Below, piece by piece: positions 1 to 11,583 of a stretch of DNA of 64,000 nucleotides; position 1 is the stretch's first letter, and every line of letters begins with the position of its first letter. Source of the stretch: Jackrogersella multiformis (Eukaryota; Ascomycota; Sordariomycetes; Xylariales; Hypoxylaceae); NCBI GenBank assembly GCA_902806575.1, contig CADCXD010000010.1, forward strand, positions 1,674,001 through 1,738,000, written 5' to 3'. Both the position numbers and the translations under genes were made by a program. The notes beneath the pieces were generated by a model. It did no database searches. It saw only the letters and a program-made list of their open reading frames with translations, and was not told the origin of the DNA.

Positions 1-23
1 TGGTAAGAGAAAGAGAAACATAC

Positions 24-686
24 GGCGGTCTGGAAAACACCCTCGTTGCCCCAATCGGCTTCGGCGGCCTGGCGCACCTCATCCTCAGTAGCGTCGGGAT
101 TGACGATGCGGTACTGACGGGCGATCTGATCGCGGTACCGTTGACGGTAGGAACCCTCCTCTTCTTGATAGCTGCGTAGCTCGCGCTCGAATTCGGATTT
201 GATGGTGTTAACCTGGCGTTCCTTTATATTGCGACCACCACCGACAGTCTTGTTAGCGTCATTCGCTAGAAACTTGAGCTGGTCCCTGATGCCGCGGTTT
301 AGGGTTTGGGTGTCGGCGATGATACGCTCGAGCTGTTGAGATGCTACACCACCGTCGGCTTCGGCTAGAGCGCGCTGGTGCAGTGATGCAATTGCTCGGA
401 CGTTGTTTGTGAGTGTACCGATCTCATTGCGGAGAAATTGAATCCGGCCTAGGAAGTCCTGCTGTGAGAGCGTATCCGAAGCTGGCTGTTCTTGAGGATA
501 GCTTTGCAACTCGTGATCCTATAACATCGTTAGATGGATGGTGGTCGAAATGCGCCAAACAAACACCAACATTGCTGGCGATTGCTAATGTCTGCTTACC
601 TGGTCATAACCATAGCCCTGTTCGGCCGACGGACCATCTTGGTATTGATTGTTTTGGTTGTTGTTTTGATATTGTCCGTAAGACAT
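24..686 (-). CDS. SSO1: Plasma-membrane t-SNARE, syntaxin/SSO1 type (5' part only)
   Basis: Syntaxins of this type sit on the plasma membrane and pair with Sec9 and a vesicle SNARE to drive exocytosis. Two coding exons are visible, complement(600..686) and complement(24..518), joined in phase 0 by an intron with a GTAAGC donor, a CTAAC branch site and a TATAG acceptor. A further GTATGT donor follows at 23, so the gene continues beyond the left edge. The start at 686 gives an Asn/Gln/Tyr-rich N-terminus (MSYGQYQ...) typical of fungal Sso proteins; an in-frame ATG lies further upstream but the stretch it would add is low-complexity leader. Exon 2 encodes the helical Habc-type region (QQDFLGRI...) and its linker. 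The SNARE helix and C-terminal membrane anchor, which would confirm the call, lie outside the window. Confidence 0.8.
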
Positions 687-2687
687 GATGGCTACTAGAC
701 GGTCGCCGTCATGAAATCCCAATAGCCCGGGCGGGAAATATAGTAATTGTCGGATATGATGGTGATGATTATGATGATGTAAAGGGATGAATGAGAATTG
801 GAGAGGACAAAAGTTGGCGGCGGATTGGGATTGAATCAAATCAATTTACAAATTACAGCTGCTTCTTCCGGTACACACGGGCCTTGGGGATGGCTGACCG
901 AACTGACGTCTAGGCACTGTTTTTTTTTTTTTTTACAGGCCACCAACGCCAATCACTCTCTCCGAGTCGTCCTTCTAACCGACACGGGGGTACAGTAATT
1001 CAGTCGAATGTAGAATACCTTAGGAGGCAGATAATTAAAAAGAAGAGTATGGGGGAGATGTAAAATGTAAAAGGGATTTTTCTTATTCAATCAAGCATTA
1101 ACCGTATTAACCTGCGAATCTGGTTTTCAAGCCAATCATACAGCCCCGTCTTTTTGCATGCAAAAATGGTGCTGATGATTGATGATTGACGACGGCCTAA
1201 TGTATGAGTGGCTTGGACAAAGAGCGAAGTTCGCCAAGCTGATGAGGATCAAATTTGAAGGCCTGTTAGTTACGTACCTAGGTACCTATCTACATTAGGT
1301 GGTGGGCCTGTACAGTGGGTATATTAAGTACTTTGCATATAAGTATCATAAGTATCTATGAACCCCGGTTATTAATATAAATGAGCACGATAATACGGCT
1401 AATCAGCTGATCTCAATACATATTCACAAAGTACCCCAGGGCAAACCTTGGAACAGTAGCAAGAACGGACTGCAGGCAATGCGTACTGTACGACCCCAAA
1501 AATAAGCATAGCCCTGCTCGAATGCTATCCCCTATTACCATACTAGGATTAGCTAAAGGCTTTACCCGCCAATGGCAGACCCCTTCCGTCAGCTTCTTCT
1601 GGGGCTGTGGATTACGTAGTAAAAGAGTTCAACATGTCGTCACAGCCCGTCAATCGGCAGCTACTGCAGCTCTACATTAGCAGACTAGGCAGCTACAAAA
1701 TGCTCAGATGGTCAATCCGAATTCGAATTGTTATCACCTGCTCATCCCCCGACTTTACTGCCCTTAAGACGACTTTACGATGTCGTATGCATAAGGCTTA
1801 GATCATGCGCAGCCCGTTTTCGCAAACCTTTCCAACTTACCTTAATAGTTAGCCTATGCCACTATCGCCATACTCCTCCTTACCCCTATCTTCGTAATTG
1901 CCTGCTTACATAGCTAGGTAGCGCTATCCACTGGAAATAGGTATGGATATAGCTTTGATAGTCGATATATAGGCAGCATAGAACAGTTTGAATATTCGCT
2001 GTCTTGTAATTATACACATTTTATTACGGTGTTGTTTTGCCTTAATGTTCACTCATGCAAGTCTGGAATCCATCTCACGAGGTGTTGCAGAAGGCCTTTG
2101 CTTGTTGTAGAGTCAATCTCAATCCATCAACATTCTTAATACAGCTTCATCCGAGACATTATTCTCACTTTGTTATCTCGTTCATTGGCCATCCCAGGGG
2201 GCTCAGACAACCTGTCTGTCTCGACTTCTGGTTCATATAAATTACTCAGAACTATCATAAACCCGGTTTCTTTAGCCGCCACAATGTCTTCTTTCAAAGT
2301 AACCTGTACTAGGCCGCCATGGTTTTACCGCGAATTGGTATCATGGAACCTTTCAGATATCATGGTATATCATAAGATGGCCTCGTGTTGGATATTAGAG
2401 GCTGCCCAATGGCAGCCAGAACGGCACAGTAGACTCAACCCCTTGCCGAATCTTCACATATGGATCAACCGACCGGAACGGAGCTGCTCATCTCGGAATT
2501 ATTATATACCTTGAGCGGCTACTATGTCGAAGAGTTGTTGCAGAATATTTATGTGCTCGTATGGAGGTTCGCTTGGACCCGAACGGAGATTCACCATTCT
2601 CCGTGGCGTCATGTATTCCTCTGAGTGTGTGTGTAACACGGGATCTTAATACCATAAATTGTGGTTTGAAAGTTGATGTGATCAGCT
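687..2687. other. Intergenic region upstream of SSO1 and downstream of IMP4
   Basis: This holds the SSO1 promoter and leader, a 15-T run at 920-934, and AT-rich sequence with short palindromic words such as GTACCTAGGTAC near 1275-1287. I see no recognisable gene. One short reading frame at 2284-2514, with a TATAAA about 43 nt upstream and a good start context, is discussed as a finding but is not supported as a gene. Confidence 0.5.
920..934. repeat. 15-nt poly-T run
   Basis: Homopolymer of 15 T in the region upstream of the syntaxin gene. It could be a nucleosome-depleting promoter tract; read directly from sequence. Confidence 0.7.
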
Positions 2688-3700
2688 TCATAGATAATCC
2701 TTCTTGCGACTAGTCCTCGTATACTGGTTCAAGTGCCATTCAACATCGCCATCTTTATTCTCCAACGTGCCGCTTCGAATCTCAAATACCTTCATGGTCA
2801 TCCGGGGCCCGACTTCAGACAACTCTATACTGTCGTATCCAGTTCTGACGAAAACGTGGTGTCGTACTTCTATGGCGTCTTCGATATTTTTGAACGTGAC
2901 CACTCGACTTCCGAGCTTGTTCTTACTCGTTAGGGGTTCCCGTGGGGGGAATATATGCTTCAAGATTTTGACAACCCTTGTGCCGAGGCGAGAAGTAAAG
3001 CCTGCGGGTTTGAGGTCAGTAAGAATTAGCGGCCGAGATATATGAGATACTTACCATCAAATATCAAGTGTGGGTATGACTCGCTGACGGTACCCCGGAT
3101 ACTGTTAGGAATATCGTGACGCAACACGACATTATGTAAGGAAAACGATATTGTCGGTCCATGAGGGAAGTGGGATAACGTCAACGCCGTCGGTACACCA
3201 CGATGTTCGTGAAGAAGAATCAAGTCGCTGAGACCATTGGACTGCGCCGATCGAACGAGATCTGGTAGGATCAAGTTGCCACGATTCAGCCGTATGGCTG
3301 TTGGGAGCAGCAAGCGGATTTCTTTTGCGAATGCCGATAAACGGGCGGATGGGTCTCTCGAGGTGGTAACGAGGACTCGAGGATCGACTATGCCCGAGAG
3401 TTGGGAATATTCATCGTCAATGTCAAGCTCCTCATTGATGTCTCGGTCTGGCCGAGATTCGTCGAATTGGTAGTCTTTCCTTAATTCCTTGTCGTTCGCG
3501 ATGGATGGGTCTAAGGGCCTGCCAGTCGCTAAGGATGCTCTGAGTTTTGCTCTCTTCTCGCTTATCTCAGAATCTCGGAGAAGTAGAGCCCTTCTATAGA
3601 GGTAGTCACGCCGTTGTCGAGCTTGTTTGCGCTGTAATGCCATCATGTTAGCGAGTTAGGTTGGCAACGATGACAAACTGAGAGATCAACGTACAATCAT
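2688..3700 (-). CDS. IMP4: U3 small nucleolar ribonucleoprotein protein IMP4
   Basis: IMP4 is a Brix-domain component of the U3 snoRNP/SSU processome, needed for early pre-rRNA cleavages in the nucleolus. The model is complement(2688..3001, 3055..3631, 3695..3700), 298 aa, close to the usual family length. The first coding exon is only ATGATT; splicing gives [15 protein letters not shown], matching the basic start typical of the family. An apparent ATG at 3646 lies inside this intron and should not be used. The intron has GTACGT, GCTAAC and ACAG signals. The Brix fold runs from about residue 85 to 265, with landmarks such as [15 protein letters not shown] and [12 protein letters not shown]. 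It diverges from UPF1 across about 0.86 kb. Confidence 0.93.
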
Positions 3701-4563
3701 GATTTCCTTTGATGAGCTAGCCTGGCTGTATGGTTTGACTTTGTGGAAAGTTTATTGAATGAGGCTTGTGGATCGGTAGATATTTATCGGTCGAATACGA
3801 AGTTTAGTGAAGTGACATGAAATATGGTGGGAAAGTTGTACGCTCACAGGCTCGTTCTGGGCAATACAAGCTTTATAAAATGGTCGATAGACTCAAAGTT
3901 AAAGATAATAAAAAGTGGTTAAGCCAATGAACCTTTTTCGACATACCCATCCATTGGAAAATTTGGTATCGGGGCTTATCAAGCTCTGGCCGATACCTAG
4001 ATAAGACTAGGTTATTCCAAGGTATCTAGGTACCTAAGTTATCATTGGCCTAAGCGTCAAGACCCACCATCCCGCCTAGATTTCTGCCCGCCAAGATGCA
4101 AGCGCGAAAGTTATCGCAATCTCGGAAATCTAAACCTCAGAATTCCACAATGTGATCAAGTCCGTTTTATTTTTCACCTTCACCCTCAAACCCTCACAAC
4201 AATAACTCGTCAACTTTTACTACGCGCCAAATCAGGGCTGCGACAAAGGAAATATTCTATCCGTGATTAACATATCACTTTACACTTAGTAAGGTACATT
4301 TTAGACGCTGTTGATTTTCCCTCTCACTTCCAAGGTTATCACTTTCTATTCTTTGCCTTCCGCAATACCTTTACCAACCAACCAACCATTAACTCTTTGC
4401 TTCTTGCTCTCTTTTTACCGTCTTCTATCTATTTCCCGACGCTACTCAATCTACCAACTCCCAGGTAGACTAGGTCGAGCCAGCCTGCATCATACTAACA
4501 GACACCAGGTGGAAAAGTAACTGATTTCCAAATCCGGCTGTCCAGCCGGCCGACGGCGCCACA
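3701..4563. promoter_or_regulatory. Shared divergent promoter region of IMP4 and UPF1
   Basis: This 863-nt region separates two start codons pointing away from each other, so both promoters must lie here. The UPF1 side is pyrimidine-rich from about 4300 to 4510, as is common in fungal 5' leaders. A GTACCTA-type word sits near 4021-4035. No gene is seen. Confidence 0.6.
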
Positions 4564-7500
4564 ATGGAAGGCGCTTTTACCCATCTGGGCAATCATCTTG
4601 TGTCCGACTCTGCCGCGGCCATTAACGCTGGTGACGATGACCTTTCTACAATAGACCCTGACGAAAGCCTCCTGTACGGCAAATACAGTGGCCGCGGAGG
4701 CCTAGGTAGCGCAAGACGACGAAATGACGATGATGACAATGAAACCGAAGCCTTCGACGATGACGATACCGAGAGCGTGGCCAGTGTCCCCGTTGGTGCT
4801 ATAAAGCCCATACAACTTCATGCCCCCGAGGAAGAGAAAAAACTACCCCCACATGCATGCGCGTAGGTGCTCCATGATAAATAAGGGTATTGATTGATTA
4901 GATTGCTAATGTTTCGTTGCAGGTATTGTGGAATCCATTCTCCTGGTTCGGTCGTGAAGTGTCTTGCCTGTAACAAATGGTTTTGCAGCGCTCGAGGAAA
5001 TGCGAGCTCGTCACACATTGTCAACCACCTAGTTCGCGCTCGACACAAGGAGGTCCAACTTCATCCGCAATCTACGCTTGGAGACACTACCCTCGAATGT
5101 TACAACTGCGGCACGAAGAACGTTTTCCTACTTGGATTCATACCTGCGAAATCGGATACTGTTGTTGTCCTCCTATGCCGCCAGCCTTGCGCCGCTACGC
5201 CTTCTTCGAAGGATATGAGTTGGGATACCTCTAGATGGCAGCCTTTGATCGAAGACCGTAGCTTCTTGCCTTGGCTCGTATCACAGCCGAGCGATAACGA
5301 GCAGCTTCGTGCTAGACACCTAACGCCTCCCATGATTGCTAAGCTAGAAGAGATGTGGAAAGACAATTCTAGTGCGACTATTGCCGATCTGGAAAAGGCG
5401 GCCAGCATTGACGACGATCCGCTTCCTGTGCTCCTGAAGTATGAAGACCCTTACCAATATCAAAACATTTTTGGCCCCCTGGTCAAGATGGAGTCCGACT
5501 ACGACAAAAAGCTGAAGGAGGCGCAATCTGAAGATGGCCTGGTTGTTCGATGGGACTTAGGCCTCAACACCAAGCACCTTGCTAGTTTTACATTTCCGAA
5601 ATTGGAATCTGGTGACGTCAAGCTGGCAGTAGGCGATGAGATGCGAATCAAATACAAGGGTGAGCTCCGTCCTCCTTGGGAGGGTGTCGGATACGTGGTC
5701 AAGATTCCCAATAGTCAGTCTGATGAGGTCACTTTGGAGTTGCGCAAGACGGGAAACGACAAATCTGTTCCTACCGAATGCACCCATAATTTCTCAGCTG
5801 ATTACGTCTGGAAGGCTACCTCATACGATCGCATGCAGGCCGCTATGAAGACCTTCGCCGTAGACGAGATGAGCGTTTCTGGATATATCTTTCACAAACT
5901 TCTCGGTCATGAAGTTGCTGTTGCTCCTATGAAGACCAACCTACCTAAGAAGTTTAGTGTACCAGGTCTTCCGGAGCTAAACAGTAGCCAGATTAGCGCT
6001 ATCAAGAATGTCCTGCTCACGCCTTTGAGTCTTATTCAAGGGCCTCCGGGAACTGGTAAGACGGTTACATCCGCAACCATTATTTATCATCTGGCAAAAA
6101 TGAACACTGGCCAAGTCCTCGTTTGCGCACCATCGAACGTTGCCGTGGACCAACTCTGTGAGCGTATCAACCTCACGGGGCTGAAGGTTGTGCGCCTTAC
6201 AGCAAAGTCTCGTGAAGACGTCGAGTCTTCTGTTAGCTTCCTAGCGCTGCACGAACAAGTCCGTATGCTCGATACGAATCCCGATCTAATGAAACTCTCA
6301 CAACTTAAGAGCACCGCCGGCGAACTCGCGAGCCAGGATGAGAAACGGTATAAGCAGTTAACTCGCGCTGCTGAGCGCGAAATTCTTAACAACGCAGACG
6401 TGGTCTGTTGTACCTGCGTTGGCGCTGGAGACCCGCGTTTGGCTAAGATGAAGTTTCGTAACGTTCTTATTGACGAATCGACACAATCTGCCGAGCCCGA
6501 ATGCATGATTCCTCTGGTTCTTGGCTGCAAGCAGGTTGTCCTTGTTGGTGACCATAAGCAGCTTGGACCGGTGATCATGAATAAGAAGGCTGCCAAAGCC
6601 GGTCTTAACCAGTCCCTTTTTGAGCGCCTCGTCCGACTCGGCTTTACACCTATTCGACTAAATATCCAGTACCGAATGCATCCTTGTCTCTCCGAATTCC
6701 CCTCGAACATGTTCTACGAAGGTTCTCTTCAAAATGGTGTCTCGGCGCCGAACAGAATACGTAAAGATGTCGATTTCCCCTGGCCGGTTGGCGAAATGCC
6801 TATGATGTTCTGGTCTAATCTGGGCAACGAAGAGATTTCTGCCTCTGGAACGTCATACCTCAACCGCACCGAGGCTTCTAATGTGGAGAAGATCGTGACG
6901 CGCTTTTTCAAAGCTGGCGTACGACCTTCGGACATTGGTGTTATTACCCCATACGAAGGTCAGCGCAGTTACATTGTGACTACGATGCAGAATACAGGTA
7001 CTTTCAAGAAGGAGTCTTACAAGGAAGTCGAGGTCGCATCGGTGGATGCTTTCCAGGGCCGTGAGAAGGATTTTATCGTCTTGTCCTGCGTACGATCTAA
7101 CGACAATCAAGGCATTGGATTCCTCTCTGACCCACGCCGATTGAACGTCGCTCTCACCCGTGCGAAATTTGGACTTGTTATTATTGGCAACCCTAAAGTT
7201 CTGTCCAAACACGAATTGTGGCACCACCTTCTAGTGCACTTCAAGGAACGTAAATGCCTTGTCGAAGGACCTCTGACTAACTTACAGACCTCTTTACTCC
7301 AGTTCAGTCGGCCCAAGAACACGTATCGTACGCGCCCTCAGCAAACGTCGTATGTCTCTGGTGGCTACTCTAATGGTCGCTCAGCCGGATTCAATGGACA
7401 TAATGCAAACCAAGATTTCGAGTCAAGCTCAATGCTTTCTTTCATTCCGGATGATACATCTAGCATCCATAGTTCGGCCCTTGGTGGTGCTGGACTTGGT

Positions 7501-7905
7501 AACACTGCTTTTCCGCAAATGTTTTCTAACTTCAACTCCGAGCAATGGCCAGGACTTCCGGGGTTCAATGCGACCTCGAGTGGTCGTGTAGGAGGCAAGG
7601 GCAGGGGCCGAGGGACGGAGAGTGTTGCAGGGGAGAGTGTTGCAACTTCCGAGTACACTGACGGCACCGCTAGTGTCATTGGTAGCAAGGGTGTAGGGCA
7701 GGGTGGGGCTAGCCTGGGGGCCGGGCTTCCTGATGCTCTTCGTTCTCGGCCGACATCCTACACTCAGAGCGATCGTTTGAAGCAACACGTCGGTGACGGT
7801 CCTGGCTACCCAGGCTTTCCAAACGGCTTTCGACGTCGATATGATGACGACGAGAAGTCGGTGAGCACAGCTTTTGCAAGCCAAGTTGGCGGTGGACTCG
7901 ATTGA
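4564..7905 (+). CDS. UPF1: UPF1/NAM7 RNA helicase (nonsense-mediated decay)
   Basis: UPF1 is the superfamily 1 RNA helicase that drives nonsense-mediated mRNA decay in the cytoplasm, with UPF2/UPF3 and release factors. The model is join(4564..4862, 4923..7905), 1093 aa; the split codon restores HACAYCG at the start of the Cys/His zinc domain. Visible in order: an acidic N-terminus; the CH domain from about residue 97 (CxxC and CxxH patterns); RecA1 with Walker A GPPGTGKT at about 473-480 and DEST at about 617-620; RecA2 with [19 protein letters not shown] and NVALTRAK; then a Gly/Ser-rich tail with a GRGRG stretch. Length and all helicase motifs look intact. A Barentsz-type exon-junction factor lies 23 kb away in the same window. 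Confidence 0.97.
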
Positions 7906-9362
7906 TTTGCCTACAACAAGTGAACAGCACCAACGTTTAGACACGACTCGGAAGGCCACCTAAGTAGACAAAGAGTCTTAGCGCCATCCAGCTCCGGACG
8001 CTTGACTAGCAATCATTCGAACCTGGGCTCTACACAAGAACCGCTTGTGCTCTGACACATGCCGATCTACACACTTTGGAGCCTTCCAACTCTTCTGCGG
8101 TTACTATTGGTAGCTGATCCAACAGAAGTTATTAAGCTCAGGCTGCCGCCAACGGGAAAGCCCAATAGGAGTCCAATTCACAGACGTTGCGGCATGAGCT
8201 GCCTCGCTCGGGATTTTGGTCTGATGGTAGAAGATGAGACAGCGAAGATCGTGGCAGTATGCTGAATTAGTCGCAGCTGCTTCTTAAGACAACTGCTACG
8301 ATATTCGACGGTAGAGAGATTGAGACAGTCAGATTGAGATAGTCGCCATGGACGACAACAAGCAGTATGGCCGATACTCTGCAATTGGGAACCATCCCCT
8401 GTCCAGCTCAATCCGTCGAGCGTGAGTCCTGCTCCGTTCAACCGGACTTTGCTGCGACTACGTCGGGTTCGAAATTCCCATAAGTCTTTCAAGGCTTGCT
8501 GCGTTTAATTCATAATCAAGTAGACGTTGCCCATTAATACACATTCGTTTACCTAAATTTGATTACTTTTATTCACCTCGTAAATTCTGCCCTATTAATA
8601 TTGTCTCCCTCGGTGGTATCATATTTATCCTTGCCAAGAAATGCTCTACGGTATGGATCTTACCTACCGGTATGTAATTGGCGTTAGCAGTGGGTTACAG
8701 GAATGCTTAAAAAACGGGTGTAACCTCCCCTGAAACCTTAACCACGTGGTCGGGATATTATTTAATGTGTACCTAATATAAGCACCTACTATCTAACTTT
8801 ATGTTCTGTAGGTAGTAAGTTCTTCAGTTAGTCTTATATGCCGCGCTTTATAATAATGGTATAGAAGAATAACTGGGATTTCGTATAAATAGGTACCTAA
8901 TGTACTAGAAGTATTACGGATATATACTAAATGATCTAGGTAGGTAGGTAGGTACATAATATTAAATGTAGAGCCTCCTTAGTCCCTGCATTGTGCATTA
9001 CCTATTGTACATCCATGACGCTCAGTGCAGCGGGTTGGGCGTTTAGGCATATAAATAAGGTAGGTACCTAGGTACCTCTCTAGCTTAGAGGTGCTGGATG
9101 TACCTATGATAGGTACCCGCAACGTTAACCGCACCAACTCCGTCCAAGTTTCAACATCAAATTTCCTTCCGCCTTTTTCCATGAGATGCTACTAGGTAGT
9201 AAATTTCACTTGTCTCTGTCATTCTCTGCCCAGAACACGCAAAAATAATAAGAACCTTGGTGGCAAATTCGATCATCCTTGCATTAACAAATCTGATCAT
9301 ATCGCCCGCCACCTCATGTCAAGCATCCATTCTACTAGAAGCTAAGAGCAAGCATTTTCTAG
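7906..9362. other. Intergenic region between UPF1 and the AhpC/TSA gene
   Basis: The first few hundred bases are probably UPF1 3' UTR. The remainder is AT-rich and carries TAGGTACCTAGG-type palindromic words, densest at 8935-9115. No convincing coding region is seen; the short open frames here lack family resemblance. Confidence 0.5.
8935..9115. repeat. Cluster of palindromic TACCTAGGTA-type words
   Basis: Tandem TAGG units near 8938-8952 are followed by GTACCTAGGTACCT near 9062-9077 and further GGTACC words. This is one of many intergenic clusters of the same family in the window. Confidence 0.6.
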
Positions 9363-10605
9363 ATGGCTTCGTCAGTGCAATCCACTATTCCGGAAGCTAC
9401 CATGGGGAATGAGAAGAAGCCACAATCACCTATCACCAGGAAAGATGTGCCTACGATAAAACCGGTGTCTGCTTCGGATAATTCGAATGGACCAGATACA
9501 ACAGACAAGCCCACCCAAGATGCCAAGCCTACCACCATCGCGGAGACATCTGCTCCATCTGCTCCAGCTACTAAGGATACCGACTTAACGGCACAGACCG
9601 TAGCTGCCACTCAAGCCCACGACGATCATGTGAATCCCCAGGACTTTCAAGGCGAGGTACAAACTACCAACGACTTGCCAACAATCGAGACACTGCGCAA
9701 AATAGAGGCATATACCGTTCTTGATAGTGATGGGAAGACACATACTTTCAAGAGCTTATATGCCGGTCACAATTCTCCGCGTCGGGTGCTCATCATCTTT
9801 ATCCGACACTTCTTTTGTGGTGTAGGTTACCACGGTTCCTTTGGGACGAGCACGTATGCTGATCAATATGTAATAGAACTGCCAAGAGTATCTACGCACT
9901 CTCTCAGCCTCTGTCACTCCAGATGCTCTTCTGCAATTGCCAGTCAGCACCTTCATTGCTGTCATCGGGTGCGGAACCCCCGAGCTAATCAACACGTACA
10001 TTCAAGAAACCGGTTGCCCGTTCCCAGTCTATGCGGACCCAACTCGTCGTCTGTATTCTGAGCTTGGAATGGTTCGTACCCTGGCGATGGGGTCGCGACC
10101 AGCATATCTCCAGGGGAAATCACTGGCACACACTGTCATATCCGGCGTGGTTCAGGGACTGAAACAAGTTAAATCAGGTCTAGTGATGAAGATGGGCGAC
10201 CAACGACAAGTAGGCGGGGAGTTCCTTTTCGAACCCGCAAATCTAACGATAGACACGCCTGTAACGACGCCTCGCAGCGAGGAGGAAAAAAAGCTCGAGG
10301 TTACCGAGGAAGATGACAAGCCAACTAGTCACGAAGATCCGAAAATTGAGGAAAAGCGTGTTACATGGTGTCATCGCATGCGAACGACGCGAGACCACGC
10401 CGAGATGCCTGAGCTCATGGAGGTACTCGGTCTGGACAGCCTCGGTGCTCCTATAAAGGACAGGAAAAGATGGGAAAAGGCATTACGGACTCGGAAGGGA
10501 ACGGGCTTAAGCATGGCAAGCCAGATGAGCCGAATGAGCATTGATACCCGCCGTAGTAACGGTGATATCAAGTTAGAGGTGCCTCACGTAAGAACAACGA
10601 CTTGA
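9363..10605 (+). CDS. AhpC/TSA-family peroxiredoxin-like protein (PRXL2-like)
   Basis: The protein belongs to the thioredoxin-fold AhpC/TSA antioxidant group resembling PRXL2/FAM213 proteins; substrate and cellular role are not known from sequence. The model is join(9363..9821, 9877..10605), 395 aa; the intron has a GTAGGT donor and AATAG acceptor. Splicing creates FFCGNCQEYL, a CxxC motif at residues 152-155 at the end of the first core strand, as expected for redox-active members. The first 100 or so residues are Thr/Pro/Ala-rich and probably disordered. The core continues with TFIAVIGCG, PFPVYADPTRRLY and FLFEP. The C-terminal third is charged and probably disordered. The redox-fold assignment is firm; the enzymatic activity is inference. 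Confidence 0.82.
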
Positions 10606-11583
10606 CCATCCACCAGGAAGCCCTCCGTGGATCGTTACTGATATCCCACTTCAAGAGCACCATCGAGATGCATAGTGAGACTATCCGAACATCGGCTTTT
10701 TCACCACATCGATTTATGACATACTCCTAGGAAATTGGTATGAATGGAGGGTATAATGATGTCCATTGTCTGGCCTCCTCGAAGGTATCTAATCAAGGAA
10801 TGTCTATTAAGATCATGAAAAAGATGAGAATTGTAGCGAGGAAACAACCCCACAGGATGAAGAATAGATTATATGTAATCGGTCATTACAGATATATCAG
10901 CTTATGATTTAAGCATTACAAGGTCGCGTTACACAGTTTTTGTGTCTCAGTAGGCTGTTTCATTCGAAAGAGTTCGTACATTAGAAGGTAATACTCAATG
11001 ATACCATTTCACTTGTTCACAAAAGCCCGAGGGAAAAAATTGTCGAATGCTCTTCAATGAGCCTCTCTTCTTGGCTTTATATCATTTAGACATATTTGAT
11101 CACACGTGCTAGTCGGCTGAAAAAGGGGTATAATTCTCATCTTCCACTTTGACTATAACTATAGACAACTTTCCATATACTTTAAGTGTCTACCTAGGCT
11201 AGGTAGGTACCTAGGTAAGGAATTACCTATTCAATTACACCTTGGATATACTTATGGTCCAACTAGATCCTAGTCGTAAAGTAAGTGGCACCTTAGGTAG
11301 AAATAGGGGGCAGGTACCTACAGAAGCTTGGCCTAGGTAGGTATATACGATTACGTAATTAGGAAATGTGGCCCACTTTAACTATAATATTTATCTACGT
11401 CCTAACCGTCAGTTACAATTTGACTTTCTTTCTTTTACCACACACCATACGTCAAATATAAAAAACATACAATTTAATATGATACATTTCAACACATCTA
11501 ACTTGAGCTATTCGATCTATGCGATGTACGCTCCTACAATATTTATATAAGTATATAAATAAAACAAAAGATACCATTATAAA
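10606..11583. other. Convergent intergenic region between the AhpC/TSA gene and the PKS
   Basis: Both flanking genes end here, so this holds their 3' ends. It is AT-rich with palindromic CTACCTAGGCTAGGTAGGTACC-type words from about 11190 to 11350. No gene recognised. Confidence 0.5.
11190..11350. repeat. Cluster of palindromic TACCTAGGTA-type words
   Basis: Several overlapping CCTAGG and GGTACC palindromes occur within 160 nt, downstream of the PKS stop codon and outside any coding sequence. Confidence 0.6.

Noticed and set aside
585..839. Longer minus-strand syntaxin start, adding a His-rich segment before MSYGQYQ
   Set aside because: The added stretch is repeat-derived leader sequence (poly-His from a GATGAT-type tract) and does not resemble syntaxin N-termini; 686 is the better start.
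8463..8480. GGGTTCGAAATTCCC resembling a tRNA B box
   Set aside because: No matching A box, acceptor stem or anticodon arm could be folded around it; the same applies to the GGTTCGA-like words at about 21568 and 33645.
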